NCBI RefSeq assembly: GCF_949296715.1
Contig: NZ_CASFQD010000059.1
Location: 22,970 to 86,969, forward strand
Length of the DNA stretch: 64,000 bases
Reading direction: 5' to 3'
Source: an uncultured Alistipes sp.
GTDB taxonomy: Bacteria; Bacteroidota; Bacteroidia; Bacteroidales; Rikenellaceae
The notes beneath the pieces were generated by a model. That model worked only from the letters and a program-made list of their open reading frames with translations, was not told the DNA's origin and ran no database searches. The position numbers and the translations under genes were made by a program. Below are positions 16,421 to 24,110 of the stretch, one piece after another. Position 1 is the first letter of the stretch. Each line of letters opens with the position of its first letter.

Positions 16421-16484
16421 CGTTGCGGGTGTCGGGACCGGACGGCGCTCCGGTGGGGGAGGCTGCCACTCCTCGTGGGGAAGG

Positions 16485-17462
16485 TCAGGCCTTGACGGCT
16501 TCGTGTACCGCGGCGCGCGGAGCGTCGAAGAGGTTGAGGCCGAGCTGTGCGGCGATGTCGGCCAGCGCCCGCTGGGCCTTCACGGAGTTGCCCGCCGAAT
16601 CGAGCGGCGGAGCGAAGGCCGCCACGCCCATGACGCCCGGCACGACGCCCATGATGCCGCCGCCGACCCCCGTCTTGGCCGGGAGCCCCGTCGTGAAGAG
16701 CCAGTCGCCCGTATGCTCGTAGAAGCCGACGGTGGCCATCATGGCGGTGATCTTCGGCGTCAGCTCCGCGCGGAAGACCTCCTCGCCCGTCACCGGGTTG
16801 CGTCCTCCGGCGGCGATCGTCGCCGCAAGGGTTGCCAGCTCTTTGGCCGTGATGCCGATCGAGCACTGCCGTGTGTAGAGGTCGAGCGACAGGTCGGGGT
16901 CGTCGTAGATGCGGTTGTAGTTCTTAAGCAGCCAGGCAATCGAGCGGTTGTTGAAGTTGGTCTCCGACTCCGAACGGTAGAGTTCGTCGATCACCCCGAC
17001 CTGCGCACCGCAGAGCGCCTCGACGAAGCGGAGGATCGACTGCCACTTGCCGTCGCGGTCGCCCACGGGCTTGATCAGCGAGCAGGCCGAGATGGCCCCG
17101 GCGTTGACCAGCGGCGTCGAGGGGTGGTCGTTTTCGAGCAGGATGGCGATGATCGAGTTGAATGGCAGCCCCGTGGCGTCGGCGCCGATGCGGTCGAGCA
17201 CCTCCTGCGCTCCGTACTGCTGCATGGCCAGCAGCGCCGTCGGGACCTTCGAGACCGATTCGATGCCGAAGCGGTACTCCGTGTCGCCCACGGCGACGAC
17301 GGTGCCGTCGGTCAGGCAGGCCGCGATGCCGAAGAGCGTCGAGGGGACGTTGGCCAGGTAGGGGATGTAGTCGGCGTTCTTGCCGCCGGTCGTGTTCTTG
17401 ACTCGGTCGTAGGCCCCGCGCAGGGCCTGTGCGACGTGCTGTCTGTCGATTTTCGGTGTCAT
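16485..17462 (-). CDS. glsA: Glutaminase
   Basis: 325 residues, normal for the serine-dependent beta-lactamase-like glutaminases. It hydrolyses glutamine to glutamate and ammonia. The catalytic Ser-x-x-Lys is visible as SVSKV in FGIESVSKVPTAL. Also seen are NAGAISACSLI and the family C-terminal GGGIMGVVPGVMGVAAF-type loop. It starts at MTPKIDRQHV (17462), 17 bp downstream of the antiporter stop, so the two form an operon. Together they match the glutamine-dependent acid-resistance pair YbaS-GadC of Escherichia coli. Confidence 0.95.
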   Translation of the reverse strand: MTPKIDRQHVAQALRGAYDRVKNTTGGKNADYIPYLANVPSTLFGIAACLTDGTVVAVGDTEYRFGIESVSKVPTALLAMQQYGAQEVLDRIGADATGLPFNSIIAILLENDHPSTPLVNAGAISACSLIKPVGDRDGKWQSILRFVEALCGAQVGVIDELYRSESETNFNNRSIAWLLKNYNRIYDDPDLSLDLYTRQCSIGITAKELATLAATIAAGGRNPVTGEEVFRAELTPKITAMMATVGFYEHTGDWLFTTGLPAKTGVGGGIMGVVPGVMGVAAFAPPLDSAGNSVKAQRALADIAAQLGLNLFDAPRAAVHEAVKA

Positions 17463-17479
17463 GGTTGTCGGTTTGTTTG

Positions 17480-19111
17480 TTATTTGGTCGGTTGTTTCTC
17501 TTTTCCCGGATTCCCGGCGGAAGCGGGCTTCGGTTGTGCTTTCCTCGGAGCGGCGGCCGGGGCTGCCGATGGGGCCGGCGAAGCAGGGGCTGCCGGAGCG
17601 GTTCGTGCGGACGAAGTTGTCGGGGCTGTCGGGGCAGCCGGGGCCTCCCAGTGGAAGGGGGCGAACTCGGCGGCGGCCTGCGGGTCTCGCCACGAGGGCT
17701 TGCGCATGGCATAGATGATGAACGGGATGCCGACCACGATCACACAGCCGATGATGAGCACCGAGAACCAGACGGTGCTGCTGCCCGTGGCGATCTGTCC
17801 GGGCGGCACGAAACTCAACACGAAGGCCAGCAGCGAGCCGCTGAAGCCCATCGCGCCGAGCAGCCACATCACGCCGTTGCCGCTGCCCTTGCCCAGGCGG
17901 AAGGGTCGCGGTGCGGACTTCATCCTGTAGCGCAGGACGATCGCCGCGGCGAACATGAGCATGTACATGATCAGGTAGAGCAGCACGGTGAGCTGCGAGA
18001 GGATCTGGTAGAAGGACTGCACCGAGGGCATGACGACGAAGAGCAGCGCCAGCAGCGTCACGATGCCGCCCTGGATGAGCAGGATGTTGCGCTGCACGCC
18101 GATGCGGTTGGTCTTCTGGAAGAAGGGCGGCAGGTAGCCCGCCTTGCCCACGGCGAAGATACCCTTCGAGGGGCCGGCCACCCAGGTGAGCACGCCGGCC
18201 AGCACGCCGAACATCAGCGCCACGGCGATGACGGGCCCGGCCCACGAGACATGCAGGTAGCGGAAGTAGTTGTCGAAGCCGATGAGCAGCGACTGCGTGA
18301 GGCTGATGTCCTTGGCCGGGATGATGAATCCGAGCGAGAAGGTGCCCAGCACGAAGATGCAGACCGTCACGAGCGATCCGATGATGATCGCCCGGGGGTA
18401 GTTGCGCGAGGGGTTCTTCACCTCCATGACGTGGATGCCCATCATCTCCATGCCGGCGTAGAAGAGGAAGATGCTGCTCGCCAGCACGAGGTTGTCGAGC
18501 TTGCTCAGGTCGGGGAAAAAGCCCTGCGACATGTCCATGTTGTTGTGGCCCCCGGTGGCGATGTAGACGGCGCCGAGCACGATGAGCAGCCCGGCGGGGA
18601 TGATCGTGCCGATCATGCCGCCCCACTTGCTGATCTTGCCGACCCAGTCGAGCCCCTTCAGTGCGATGAAGGTGGCGATCCAGTAGATGGCCAGCACCAT
18701 GACCAGCGTGAAGACCTTGTTCGAGGCCAGCGCCATGTCGTGCGGTTCGTTCGTGCCGATGAAGGCGATCGACACGGCACCGAAGGTCAGCACCGTGGGG
18801 TACCAGATTGTCGACTCGATCCATTGCAGCCAGATGGCCAGGAAGCCCGTGCGGGCGCCGAAGGCCTCGCCGACCCAGCGGAAGACGCCGCCCTGCTTGT
18901 CGGAGAACATCGCCGCGAGCTCGGCGGCGACCATGGCCGTCGGGATGAGGAAGACGATGGCGGCGAACAGGTAGTAGAAGGCCGACGAAGGCCCGTAGAC
19001 CGCCTCGGCGGGCAATCCGCGCAGGCTCACGACCGCCGTCACGTTCATGATGGCGAGTGTCATGACACTCAACTTGAAACCCGTACTTGCGGTGGTTTTC
19101 TTTACATCCAT
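17480..19111 (-). CDS. APC-superfamily amino-acid antiporter, GadC-like
   Basis: 543 residues from the ATG at 19111. About 12 transmembrane helices of the amino acid-polyamine-organocation fold are visible (NVTAVVSLRGLPAEAVYG, KQGGVFRWVGEAFG, AGPSKGIFAVGKAGYLPPFF). These features resemble the glutamate:GABA antiporter branch. The C-terminus after the last helix is an Ala/Pro/Ser-rich tail of ~60 residues, ending in KEKQPTK; in GadC the C-terminus acts as a pH-gated plug, but this tail does not look like that plug. It precedes glsA in one operon. Likely substrates are glutamine, glutamate or GABA (inference from context). Glutamate decarboxylase is not in the window. Confidence 0.85.
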   Translation of the reverse strand: MDVKKTTASTGFKLSVMTLAIMNVTAVVSLRGLPAEAVYGPSSAFYYLFAAIVFLIPTAMVAAELAAMFSDKQGGVFRWVGEAFGARTGFLAIWLQWIESTIWYPTVLTFGAVSIAFIGTNEPHDMALASNKVFTLVMVLAIYWIATFIALKGLDWVGKISKWGGMIGTIIPAGLLIVLGAVYIATGGHNNMDMSQGFFPDLSKLDNLVLASSIFLFYAGMEMMGIHVMEVKNPSRNYPRAIIIGSLVTVCIFVLGTFSLGFIIPAKDISLTQSLLIGFDNYFRYLHVSWAGPVIAVALMFGVLAGVLTWVAGPSKGIFAVGKAGYLPPFFQKTNRIGVQRNILLIQGGIVTLLALLFVVMPSVQSFYQILSQLTVLLYLIMYMLMFAAAIVLRYRMKSAPRPFRLGKGSGNGVMWLLGAMGFSGSLLAFVLSFVPPGQIATGSSTVWFSVLIIGCVIVVGIPFIIYAMRKPSWRDPQAAAEFAPFHWEAPAAPTAPTTSSARTAPAAPASPAPSAAPAAAPRKAQPKPASAGNPGKEKQPTK

Positions 19112-19218
19112 AGTGTTTGATTTTTTGTTTTGACCTCCCGAACGGTGCAACTACCGTGCAAATCCGTCACGGGATGCGTTTCGGGCTTCGCCGATGCGGA
19201 AATCTTCCCGAAAAAACG

Positions 19219-19226
19219 TATCTTTG
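19219..19226 (+). promoter_or_regulatory. -7 box of the DUF5106 gene
   Basis: TATCTTTG 19 nt before the ATG at 19246. It lies inside a longer in-frame extension from 19117, which it rules against. Confidence 0.7.
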
Positions 19227-19245
19227 CCTTCGGACACAAAAACTC

Positions 19246-20181
19246 ATGCAGATGTACCGTACATTGCTTCTGATTCTTGCGGCCGTCGGCCTTGCGGCAT
19301 GCGGCGGCCGCACGTCCCGCCGCCCCGCCGCGCATGCGGCGGCCGAAACGCCGGCCGTCTTCCTCCCGGCAATCGCCCCCGCCGAACTCTCCCCCGAGGA
19401 GCGGGTCGAATGGCTCCGCTGGCACTACTGGGACAACTTCGACTTCGCCGACACGACCTTCCTGCGGCGTGCCGACACGTTGCAGATGGTCGAGGCTTAC
19501 GCCCGCTACGTGCAGCTGCTCTTCGCGGCCCCGACCGACGGTGCGCCGGTGGATTCGCTCATGCGCCGCGCCTCCGCGTCGCGCCCCATGCTCGACTACT
19601 TCGTCCTGCTGGCCGGTTACGTGCTGCACGACCCCAACTCGCCGCTGCGCAACGACGAGTTCTACATCCCCGTGCTGCGGGCGCAGCTCTCCAGCCCGTG
19701 GTACGACGAATACGAACGGCTGGCCCCGGAATACAACCTGAACCTCGCGTCGCAGAACCGCATCGGCCATCCGGCCAACGACTTCCGCTACACGCTCGCG
19801 TCGGGGGCCACGGGCACGCTCTACGGCATCCGTGCGGAGTACGTGCTGCTGTTCATCAACAACCCTGGCTGCCCGATGTGCCGCGAAATCCGCGAGGCGG
19901 TGTCGTCGTCGCCGATGCTCACGGAGATGATTGAGCGGGGGCGGCTGCGGGTGCTGGCGCTCTATCCCGACGAGGAGCTCGACGAGTGGCGCGCCTACCA
20001 CGACGAGATTCCTCCGAGCTGGATCAACGCCTACGACGACGGCTGCGTGCTGCGCGAAAAGGGGTTGTACGACCTGTCGGCCATTCCGTCGCTCTACCTG
20101 TTCGATGCGCAGAAGCGCGTGCTGGTGAAGGATGCGACGGACGTGGCGCTCATCGAGGAGGTGATCGACCGCCGCGGATAG
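19246..20181 (+). CDS. DUF5106/thioredoxin-like lipoprotein
   Basis: 311 residues; a second ATG at 19252 is possible. The signal LLLILAAVGLAAC is a lipobox with the cysteine near residue 19. Residues ~40-190 are a helical domain typical of DUF5106 (SPEERVEWLRWHYWDNFDF). The last ~130 residues are thioredoxin-like, with a CxxC in NNPGCPMCREIRE and IPSLYLFDAQKRVLVKDA carrying the expected cis-proline region. Periplasmic thiol-disulfide or TlpA/ResA-like role is likely; partner unknown. Monocistronic, facing rubrerythrin in the same direction with its own promoter. Confidence 0.8.
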   Translation: MQMYRTLLLILAAVGLAACGGRTSRRPAAHAAAETPAVFLPAIAPAELSPEERVEWLRWHYWDNFDFADTTFLRRADTLQMVEAYARYVQLLFAAPTDGAPVDSLMRRASASRPMLDYFVLLAGYVLHDPNSPLRNDEFYIPVLRAQLSSPWYDEYERLAPEYNLNLASQNRIGHPANDFRYTLASGATGTLYGIRAEYVLLFINNPGCPMCREIREAVSSSPMLTEMIERGRLRVLALYPDEELDEWRAYHDEIPPSWINAYDDGCVLREKGLYDLSAIPSLYLFDAQKRVLVKDATDVALIEEVIDRRG

Positions 20182-20258
20182 GGGACCGGTATAGGCGCAG
20201 CCTATCGTCGCATAAAAAAAGACAATCGTTTTTTTATGCGAACTTCGCGGCGAATCGT

Positions 20259-20266
20259 TATCTTTG
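20259..20266 (+). promoter_or_regulatory. -7 box of rubrerythrin
   Basis: TATCTTTG 48 nt before the ATG at 20315; the ~40-nt leader is AC-rich. No -33 TTTG is obvious. Confidence 0.7.
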
Positions 20267-20314
20267 CAACGTAGAAAAACGAATTATCAACCACACACAA
20301 AACATTACAAGATT

Positions 20315-20869
20315 ATGGCAAAGAAATGGCGTTGTACCGTATGCGGGTACATTCATGAAGGTCCCGAGGCTCCCGAGCAGTGCCCGATGTGCAAGGTAGG
20401 CAAGGAGAAGTTCGTAGAAGTCGTAGAGCAGGAGGGTGACCTCGATTTCGTCACGGTTCACAAGATCGGCGACGGCAAGGGCGCCAGCAAGGAGCTCTGG
20501 GAGGGTCTGCAGAACCACTTTATGGGCGAGTGCACCGAGGTGGGCATGTACCTGGCCATGAGCCGTCAGGCCGACCGCGAGGGCTATCCCGAGATCGCCG
20601 AGGCCTACAAGCGCTACGCCTGGGAGGAGGCCGAGCACGCCTCGAAGTTCGCCGAGCTGATCGGTGAGGTCGTATGGGACACGAAGACCAACCTCTACAA
20701 GCGCATGAACGCCGAGTGCGGTGCCTGCGAGGACAAGATGCGCCTGGCCCGCCTGGCCAAGGAGGAGAACCTCGACGCCGTGCACGACACCGTACACGAG
20801 ATGGCCAAGGACGAGGCACGCCACGGCAAGGGCTTCGAAGGCCTCTACAAGCGTTACTTCGGCAAATAA
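20315..20869 (+). CDS. Reverse-order rubrerythrin (NADH peroxidase type)
   Basis: 184 residues. An N-terminal rubredoxin-like iron site (Cys 7, 10, 23, 26 in CTVCGYIHEG and CPMC) precedes the ferritin-like four-helix domain with diiron ligands in GECTEVGMYL, WEEAEHA and KDEARHG. Classical rubrerythrin has the opposite order. Such reverse rubrerythrins reduce hydrogen peroxide and oxygen in anaerobes with electrons from NADH via a reductase and rubredoxin. Cytosolic oxidative-stress defence fits an anaerobic gut organism. Monocistronic with its own promoter and terminator. Confidence 0.95.
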   Translation: MAKKWRCTVCGYIHEGPEAPEQCPMCKVGKEKFVEVVEQEGDLDFVTVHKIGDGKGASKELWEGLQNHFMGECTEVGMYLAMSRQADREGYPEIAEAYKRYAWEEAEHASKFAELIGEVVWDTKTNLYKRMNAECGACEDKMRLARLAKEENLDAVHDTVHEMAKDEARHGKGFEGLYKRYFGK

Positions 20870-20898
20870 TCGCCCGCAAGGAACATCGTATGACAAGG

Positions 20899-20930
20899 AG
20901 CGGCCCCGCATGCGCGGGGCCGCTTTTTTT
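20899..20930 (+). terminator. Terminator of rubrerythrin
   Basis: Perfect 11-bp stem AGCGGCCCCGC / GCGGGGCCGCT, 4-nt loop, followed by a T run. Confidence 0.92.
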
Positions 20931-20941
20931 CGTGGCGAAAC

Positions 20942-20977
20942 TTTTTTTTTGGGGGGGGGAATTTTTATCTATCTTTG
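20942..20977 (+). promoter_or_regulatory. Promoter with T9-G9 homopolymer between -33 and -7
   Basis: Nine T (20942-20950) run directly into nine G (20951-20959). The junction itself forms the -33 TTTG (20948-20951). The -7 box TATCTTTG is at 20970-20977, leaving an 18-nt spacer that includes eight of the G residues. Changes in G-tract length would change the spacer. Confidence 0.75.
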
Positions 20978-21034
20978 CCGCCGGTACGGACCCCGTACCG
21001 TGTGCAGTCTGATAAAATAAAAAACAATGTGATG

Positions 21035-21778
21035 ATGAAAAAGCTGTTTTTGCCGATTCTGCTTTCGGCGTGTGTATTGGGTGCAGTCTCCTGCTCCAAG
21101 GACGAAATTCCCGGCGATCCCGACGGAACCGCCATCCTGAACATGTACAACGAGGAGAACGGACGGACGCTCCTCTCCGATTCGGATATCTATATCGACA
21201 ATGCCGGGAACTTCGTGAGCCCGTCCAGCTGCCAGCTCTTCATGGTGGGCCGCCTGTCGGGACTGGGTGCCGTCAAGGCCTCGACGCTGACGAACCCCGC
21301 GCCGCAGGTCGCCGTGAAACCCGGATACGGCTACGTGGCCGTGCGGGGCGCTGCCGTGCGGCGCTTCCCGTCGCAGGCCACGGCCATGTCGCTCGATCCC
21401 GATCTGGGTGTCAACTACCTGAAATTCTATGTAACGGAGCTGCTCGAGGATGCCTCGGAAAACAGTTTGGGCGCCGTCGTGAAGTTCACCGTCGCCCGGC
21501 CCCGGAACTATTGGCTGCCCGAGTGGGGCTCGACGCCCTACGTGCTGGACTGCACGTCGAAGGGGCTCGGGGATACCGTCTCCGTCACGCTGCCCGGGGA
21601 TGATTTCGAGGCCGACTTCGACGGGCAGGGTTACCTCTCGTGCGAGAAACAGGGCCGCCGGCTGGTCTTCAGGCTGCTTGACTGGCCCGTCCGCGGAGGC
21701 GGCTATACCCACCAGGCAACCCTGCGGCTGCGTGTCGGCGAGAGCTATACGGAGGTTCGCGCAGAATTCCGCTATTGA
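21035..21778 (+). CDS. Exported lipoprotein, probably DUF5036/NigD-like
   Basis: 247 residues from the second of two adjacent ATGs (21032, 21035). Signal MKKLFLPILLSACVLGAVSC with the lipobox cysteine at residue 20. The mature start CSKDEIPGDPDGTAILNMYN followed by NGRTLLSDSDIYIDNAGNF and SGLGAVKAS resembles DUF5036 proteins of Bacteroidales as I remember them. The rest is beta-rich. No enzyme motif is seen; function unknown. It is the gene controlled by the homopolymer-containing promoter, and a strong terminator follows. Confidence 0.7.
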   Translation: MKKLFLPILLSACVLGAVSCSKDEIPGDPDGTAILNMYNEENGRTLLSDSDIYIDNAGNFVSPSSCQLFMVGRLSGLGAVKASTLTNPAPQVAVKPGYGYVAVRGAAVRRFPSQATAMSLDPDLGVNYLKFYVTELLEDASENSLGAVVKFTVARPRNYWLPEWGSTPYVLDCTSKGLGDTVSVTLPGDDFEADFDGQGYLSCEKQGRRLVFRLLDWPVRGGGYTHQATLRLRVGESYTEVRAEFRY

Positions 21779-21815
21779 CGTCCCGCATGCGGCCCGCGTC
21801 GCTGCGGAGAAGACG

Positions 21816-21855
21816 GAAAAAGCGTCCGGAGCAGGTTGCGCTCCGGACGCTTTTC
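21816..21855. terminator. Bidirectional terminator
   Basis: Perfect 12-bp stem AGCGTCCGGAGC / GCTCCGGACGCT with 7-nt loop and A/T flanks, between the converging lipoprotein and membrane-protein genes. Confidence 0.9.
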
Positions 21856-21882
21856 ACTTGTTGCCGACCCTGTGATGCCGTC

Positions 21883-22314
21883 TTACTCCTTCGGACACTC
21901 CCCGCGGCGCGGCTCGGTGCGGCGTGTCTCTCCACGGTCTGTCTCCGTGCGGCGCGGCTCCTGCGGTCGCGGCCGGAGACTGAACAGGGCCAGCAGCGGC
22001 AGGGCCTTCGCGGTGATCCAGCGGTAGCCCTCGCGGGCCGTGCGGGCCACTTCGTAGACGGTTTCGAGCCGCTCCCCGATGCGGGCGAGCGGTTCGCGCA
22101 GCGCCGCGAGCCACACCACCACGGCCAGCAGAAGGCAGGCGCCGCCGACGATGAGCGCCGCCGCGGCCATCGAGCCGGTGAGCGTCGCGAGCCAGAAGAC
22201 CAGCGCCGCGAGCAGCAGCACCAGGCACGTCGCGGCCAGCAGCACGAAGAGGAGCAGCGCGACGACGAAACGGCCCGGCGCGGGCTCTGCGCGCGCCGGT
22301 TGCGGGGGTGTCAT
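21883..22314 (-). CDS. Small two-helix membrane protein
   Basis: 143 residues from the ATG at 22314, which overlaps the stop of the YtxH gene (ATGA). Two long hydrophobic helices at ~residues 15-40 and 48-72 (FVVALLLFVLLAATCLVLLL, then AAALIVGGACLLLAVVVWLA) follow a short Pro/Ala-rich start. An amphipathic stretch and a basic Arg/Glu/Thr-rich tail complete it. The layout recalls holin-superfamily or phage-shock-like envelope proteins found beside YtxH proteins. Function unknown. Confidence 0.7.
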   Translation of the reverse strand: MTPPQPARAEPAPGRFVVALLLFVLLAATCLVLLLAALVFWLATLTGSMAAAALIVGGACLLLAVVVWLAALREPLARIGERLETVYEVARTAREGYRWITAKALPLLALFSLRPRPQEPRRTETDRGETRRTEPRRGECPKE

Positions 22315-22520
22315 TTCTCCTCGCATCGGCAGCGGGCCTCCTCAATCATCTCCTCGACCTGCCCGACCTTGTCGCGGAGTTTTTCGACCTCGTTGTCAAG
22401 CAGGTCGCGGATTTGGCGGCGCAGGTCGGCGCCCGACTGCGGTGTGAAGAGCATCGTGAGGGCCGAGCCGAGAATCATGCCGCCCACGAGCGAGGCAATG
22501 ACGATACCTGTGTTTTTCAT
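22311..22520 (-). CDS. YtxH-domain small membrane protein
   Basis: 69 residues. One N-terminal transmembrane helix with glycine-zipper character (IVIASLVGGMILGSALTMLF), then the YtxH signature TPQSGADLRRQIRD and a coiled-coil helix (EVEKLRDKVGQVEEMIEEA). YtxH proteins are linked to general and envelope stress in other bacteria; exact function unknown. It is the upstream gene of a two-gene unit with an ATGA overlap, and diverges from the SLOG gene with 69 bp between start codons. Confidence 0.85.
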   Translation of the reverse strand: MKNTGIVIASLVGGMILGSALTMLFTPQSGADLRRQIRDLLDNEVEKLRDKVGQVEEMIEEARCRCEEK

Positions 22521-22576
22521 ACGCGTGATACTTTTTGAATGTACGGAAACGGCTTGCAAAGTCCGGGCCAAAGCAT

Positions 22577-22584
22577 TATCTTTG
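22577..22584 (+). promoter_or_regulatory. -7 box of the SLOG gene, 5 nt from ATG
   Basis: TATCTTTG ends 5 nt before the ATG at 22590. A TTGC at 22553-22556 could serve as -33. Transcription would begin at or within a few bases of the start codon. Confidence 0.65.
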
Positions 22585-22589
22585 GTCGC

Positions 22590-23096
22590 ATGATCGAAGA
22601 GCTCCGGACCACCGTTTCCTTCACCGGACACCGCACCTATCGGGGCGAGGCGGATGCCTTGCTGCGCGATACGGTGCGGCAACTCTACGCGCGGGGGATG
22701 CGGACCTTTCTTTCGGGCATGGCGCTGGGCTTCGACCTTGCGGCCGCCGAGGCCGTGCTGGCGTGCCGGGCGGAGTGCGCGGAGCTGCGGCTGGTGGCCG
22801 TCATTCCGTTCGAGGGGCAGGAGCTGCACTATCCGGAGGCGGAGCGGCAGCGCTTCCGGCGGATTGTCGCGGCGGCGGACGAGACGGTGACCCTTGCGCG
22901 CGGGTACCACCGCGGCTGCTACGCCGTGCGGAACAACTACCTGGTTGACCGGGCCGCGCTGCTGGTCGCGTGGTACGACGGTTCGGAGGGCGGCACGCAG
23001 TACACCGTGCGGCGGGCTCTCACGCACGACCGCGAGGTGTGGAACCTCCATCTTGCGGCGCGGGTCTCCGTACAGCCGTATCCCGGGCTTTTCTGA
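22590..23096 (+). CDS. SLOG-family protein (DUF1273/YspA-like)
   Basis: 168 residues. Rossmann-like SLOG features: TVSFTGHRTYRGEAD at the start, LSGMALGFDLAAAEAVL (nucleotide-binding loop), VAVIPFEGQ, and RNNYLVDRAALLVAWYDGSEGGT. SLOG proteins bind nucleotides or nucleotide-derived ligands; family members include DprA-like and LOG cytokinin-activating enzymes, and some act in defence systems. No partner effector is next to it, so a defence role is not supported. The start fits the promoter spacing. Confidence 0.75.
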   Translation: MIEELRTTVSFTGHRTYRGEADALLRDTVRQLYARGMRTFLSGMALGFDLAAAEAVLACRAECAELRLVAVIPFEGQELHYPEAERQRFRRIVAAADETVTLARGYHRGCYAVRNNYLVDRAALLVAWYDGSEGGTQYTVRRALTHDREVWNLHLAARVSVQPYPGLF

Positions 23097-23163
23097 CTGG
23101 AGGGCGTGCCTGTTTGGCCGGCAATACTCCGGGTGCAAACGGACAGGGACACGATAAAATTCG

Positions 23164-23171
23164 TATCTTTG
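23164..23171 (+). promoter_or_regulatory. -7 box of the thioesterase gene
   Basis: TATCTTTG with a ~25-nt leader to the ATG at 23202. Confidence 0.7.
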
Positions 23172-23201
23172 CCCTAACGGACAAATCAAATACGGAAAAT
23201 C

Positions 23202-23930
23202 ATGGCAGAAAAATCCCTTTACCCGTTTCGGGTCGAACCCCAGGAGGTCGACTTCACGCTGCGTGCGACGATCGCGTCGCTGGGTTCGGTGATTCTCAAT
23301 GTGGCGGGCATCGACGCCCACGGCAAGGGCTTCGGTGTCGACGCCCTGAATGCCGACAACCATTCGTGGGTCCTCTCGCGCATGGCCGTCGAGTTCGACA
23401 GCCGCCCCGTACAGTATACCGACTACACCGTGGCGACGTGGATCAGCGACTACGGCCGTGTCCTCTCGACGCGTAACTTCACGCTGACGGATGCCGCCGG
23501 GCATGAATTCGGCCGCGCCGTCTCGCAGTGGGCCATGATCGACCTGCGGAGCCGTGCGGCCGTCGACCTCTCATGGGTCGGTCAGGCCCATGCCGAGGCC
23601 ATCGTCGCGGCCCCGTCGCCCGCCGAGAAGCCCCGCAAGATCCGTTCGGTGGCGCCGACGCAGAGCATGGAGCACCGGGTCGTCTACAGCGACATCGACT
23701 TCAACCGCCATGTCAATACGATGCGCTACATCGAGATGATGTGCGACATGCTGCCGCTGGAACTGATCTCGTCGGAGGCACCCGTGCGGCTCGACATCCA
23801 TTTCCTCAAGGAGTGCCGCTACGGGCAGACGCTTACCGTCGGCTGCGAGCTGCACGAACGCTCGGCGCTCTTCGAGGTGTGCGGCGAGCCGGGCGTGGCG
23901 GCCGTGCGTGCCGGGTTTGAGTGGCGGTAG
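23202..23930 (+). CDS. Acyl-ACP thioesterase (FatA/FatB-like)
   Basis: 242 residues, typical of bacterial acyl-ACP thioesterases with two hotdog domains. The N-terminal half holds VLSRMAVEFDSRP and YTVATWISDYGR. The C-terminal half has YSDIDFNRHVNTMRYIEMM, where Asn and His belong to the active site in plant and bacterial homologues. It releases free fatty acids from acyl-ACP, ending chain elongation. Cytosolic. Its last codons (AGFEWR and stop) form the first unit of the tandem repeat that follows. Confidence 0.92.
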   Translation: MAEKSLYPFRVEPQEVDFTLRATIASLGSVILNVAGIDAHGKGFGVDALNADNHSWVLSRMAVEFDSRPVQYTDYTVATWISDYGRVLSTRNFTLTDAAGHEFGRAVSQWAMIDLRSRAAVDLSWVGQAHAEAIVAAPSPAEKPRKIRSVAPTQSMEHRVVYSDIDFNRHVNTMRYIEMMCDMLPLELISSEAPVRLDIHFLKECRYGQTLTVGCELHERSALFEVCGEPGVAAVRAGFEWR

Positions 23931-24110
23931 GCGATGCGATCGGCCTGTGCGCCGGGTTTGAGTGGCGGTAGGCGATGCGATCGGCCTGTGCGCCGGGTTC
24001 GGGTGGCGGTAGGCGATGCGAACGGCCGTGCGTGCCGGATTCGGGTGGCGGTAGGCGATGCGATCGGCCGTGCGTGCCGGGTTTGAGTGGCGGTAGGCGA
24101 AGCAGTCGGT
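23900..24110. repeat. ~5-copy tandem repeat of 41-42 bp copying the gene's 3' end
   Basis: Unit GGCCGTGCGTGCCGGGTTTG followed by AGTGGCGGTAGGCGATGCGA and a few bases. Copy 1 contains the last codons and stop of the thioesterase; copies continue at a period of 41, 41, 42 and 42 bp, and a decayed sixth may follow. It occupies half of the 382-bp gap before the glycosyltransferase gene. Nothing else is seen there apart from the promoter at its right end. Confidence 0.92.

Noticed and set aside
19117..19245. N-terminal extension of the DUF5106 protein
   Set aside because: The promoter box at 19219-19226 lies inside it, and the later ATG gives a proper lipoprotein signal.
22590..23096. SLOG protein as part of an antiviral defence system
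   Set aside because: No effector, nuclease, TIR or transmembrane partner gene is adjacent; neighbours are an envelope pair and a thioesterase.
23900..24110. CRISPR array or mobile-element ends
   Set aside because: Repeats abut without spacers and copy the 3' end of the adjacent gene, so simple tandem duplication explains them.
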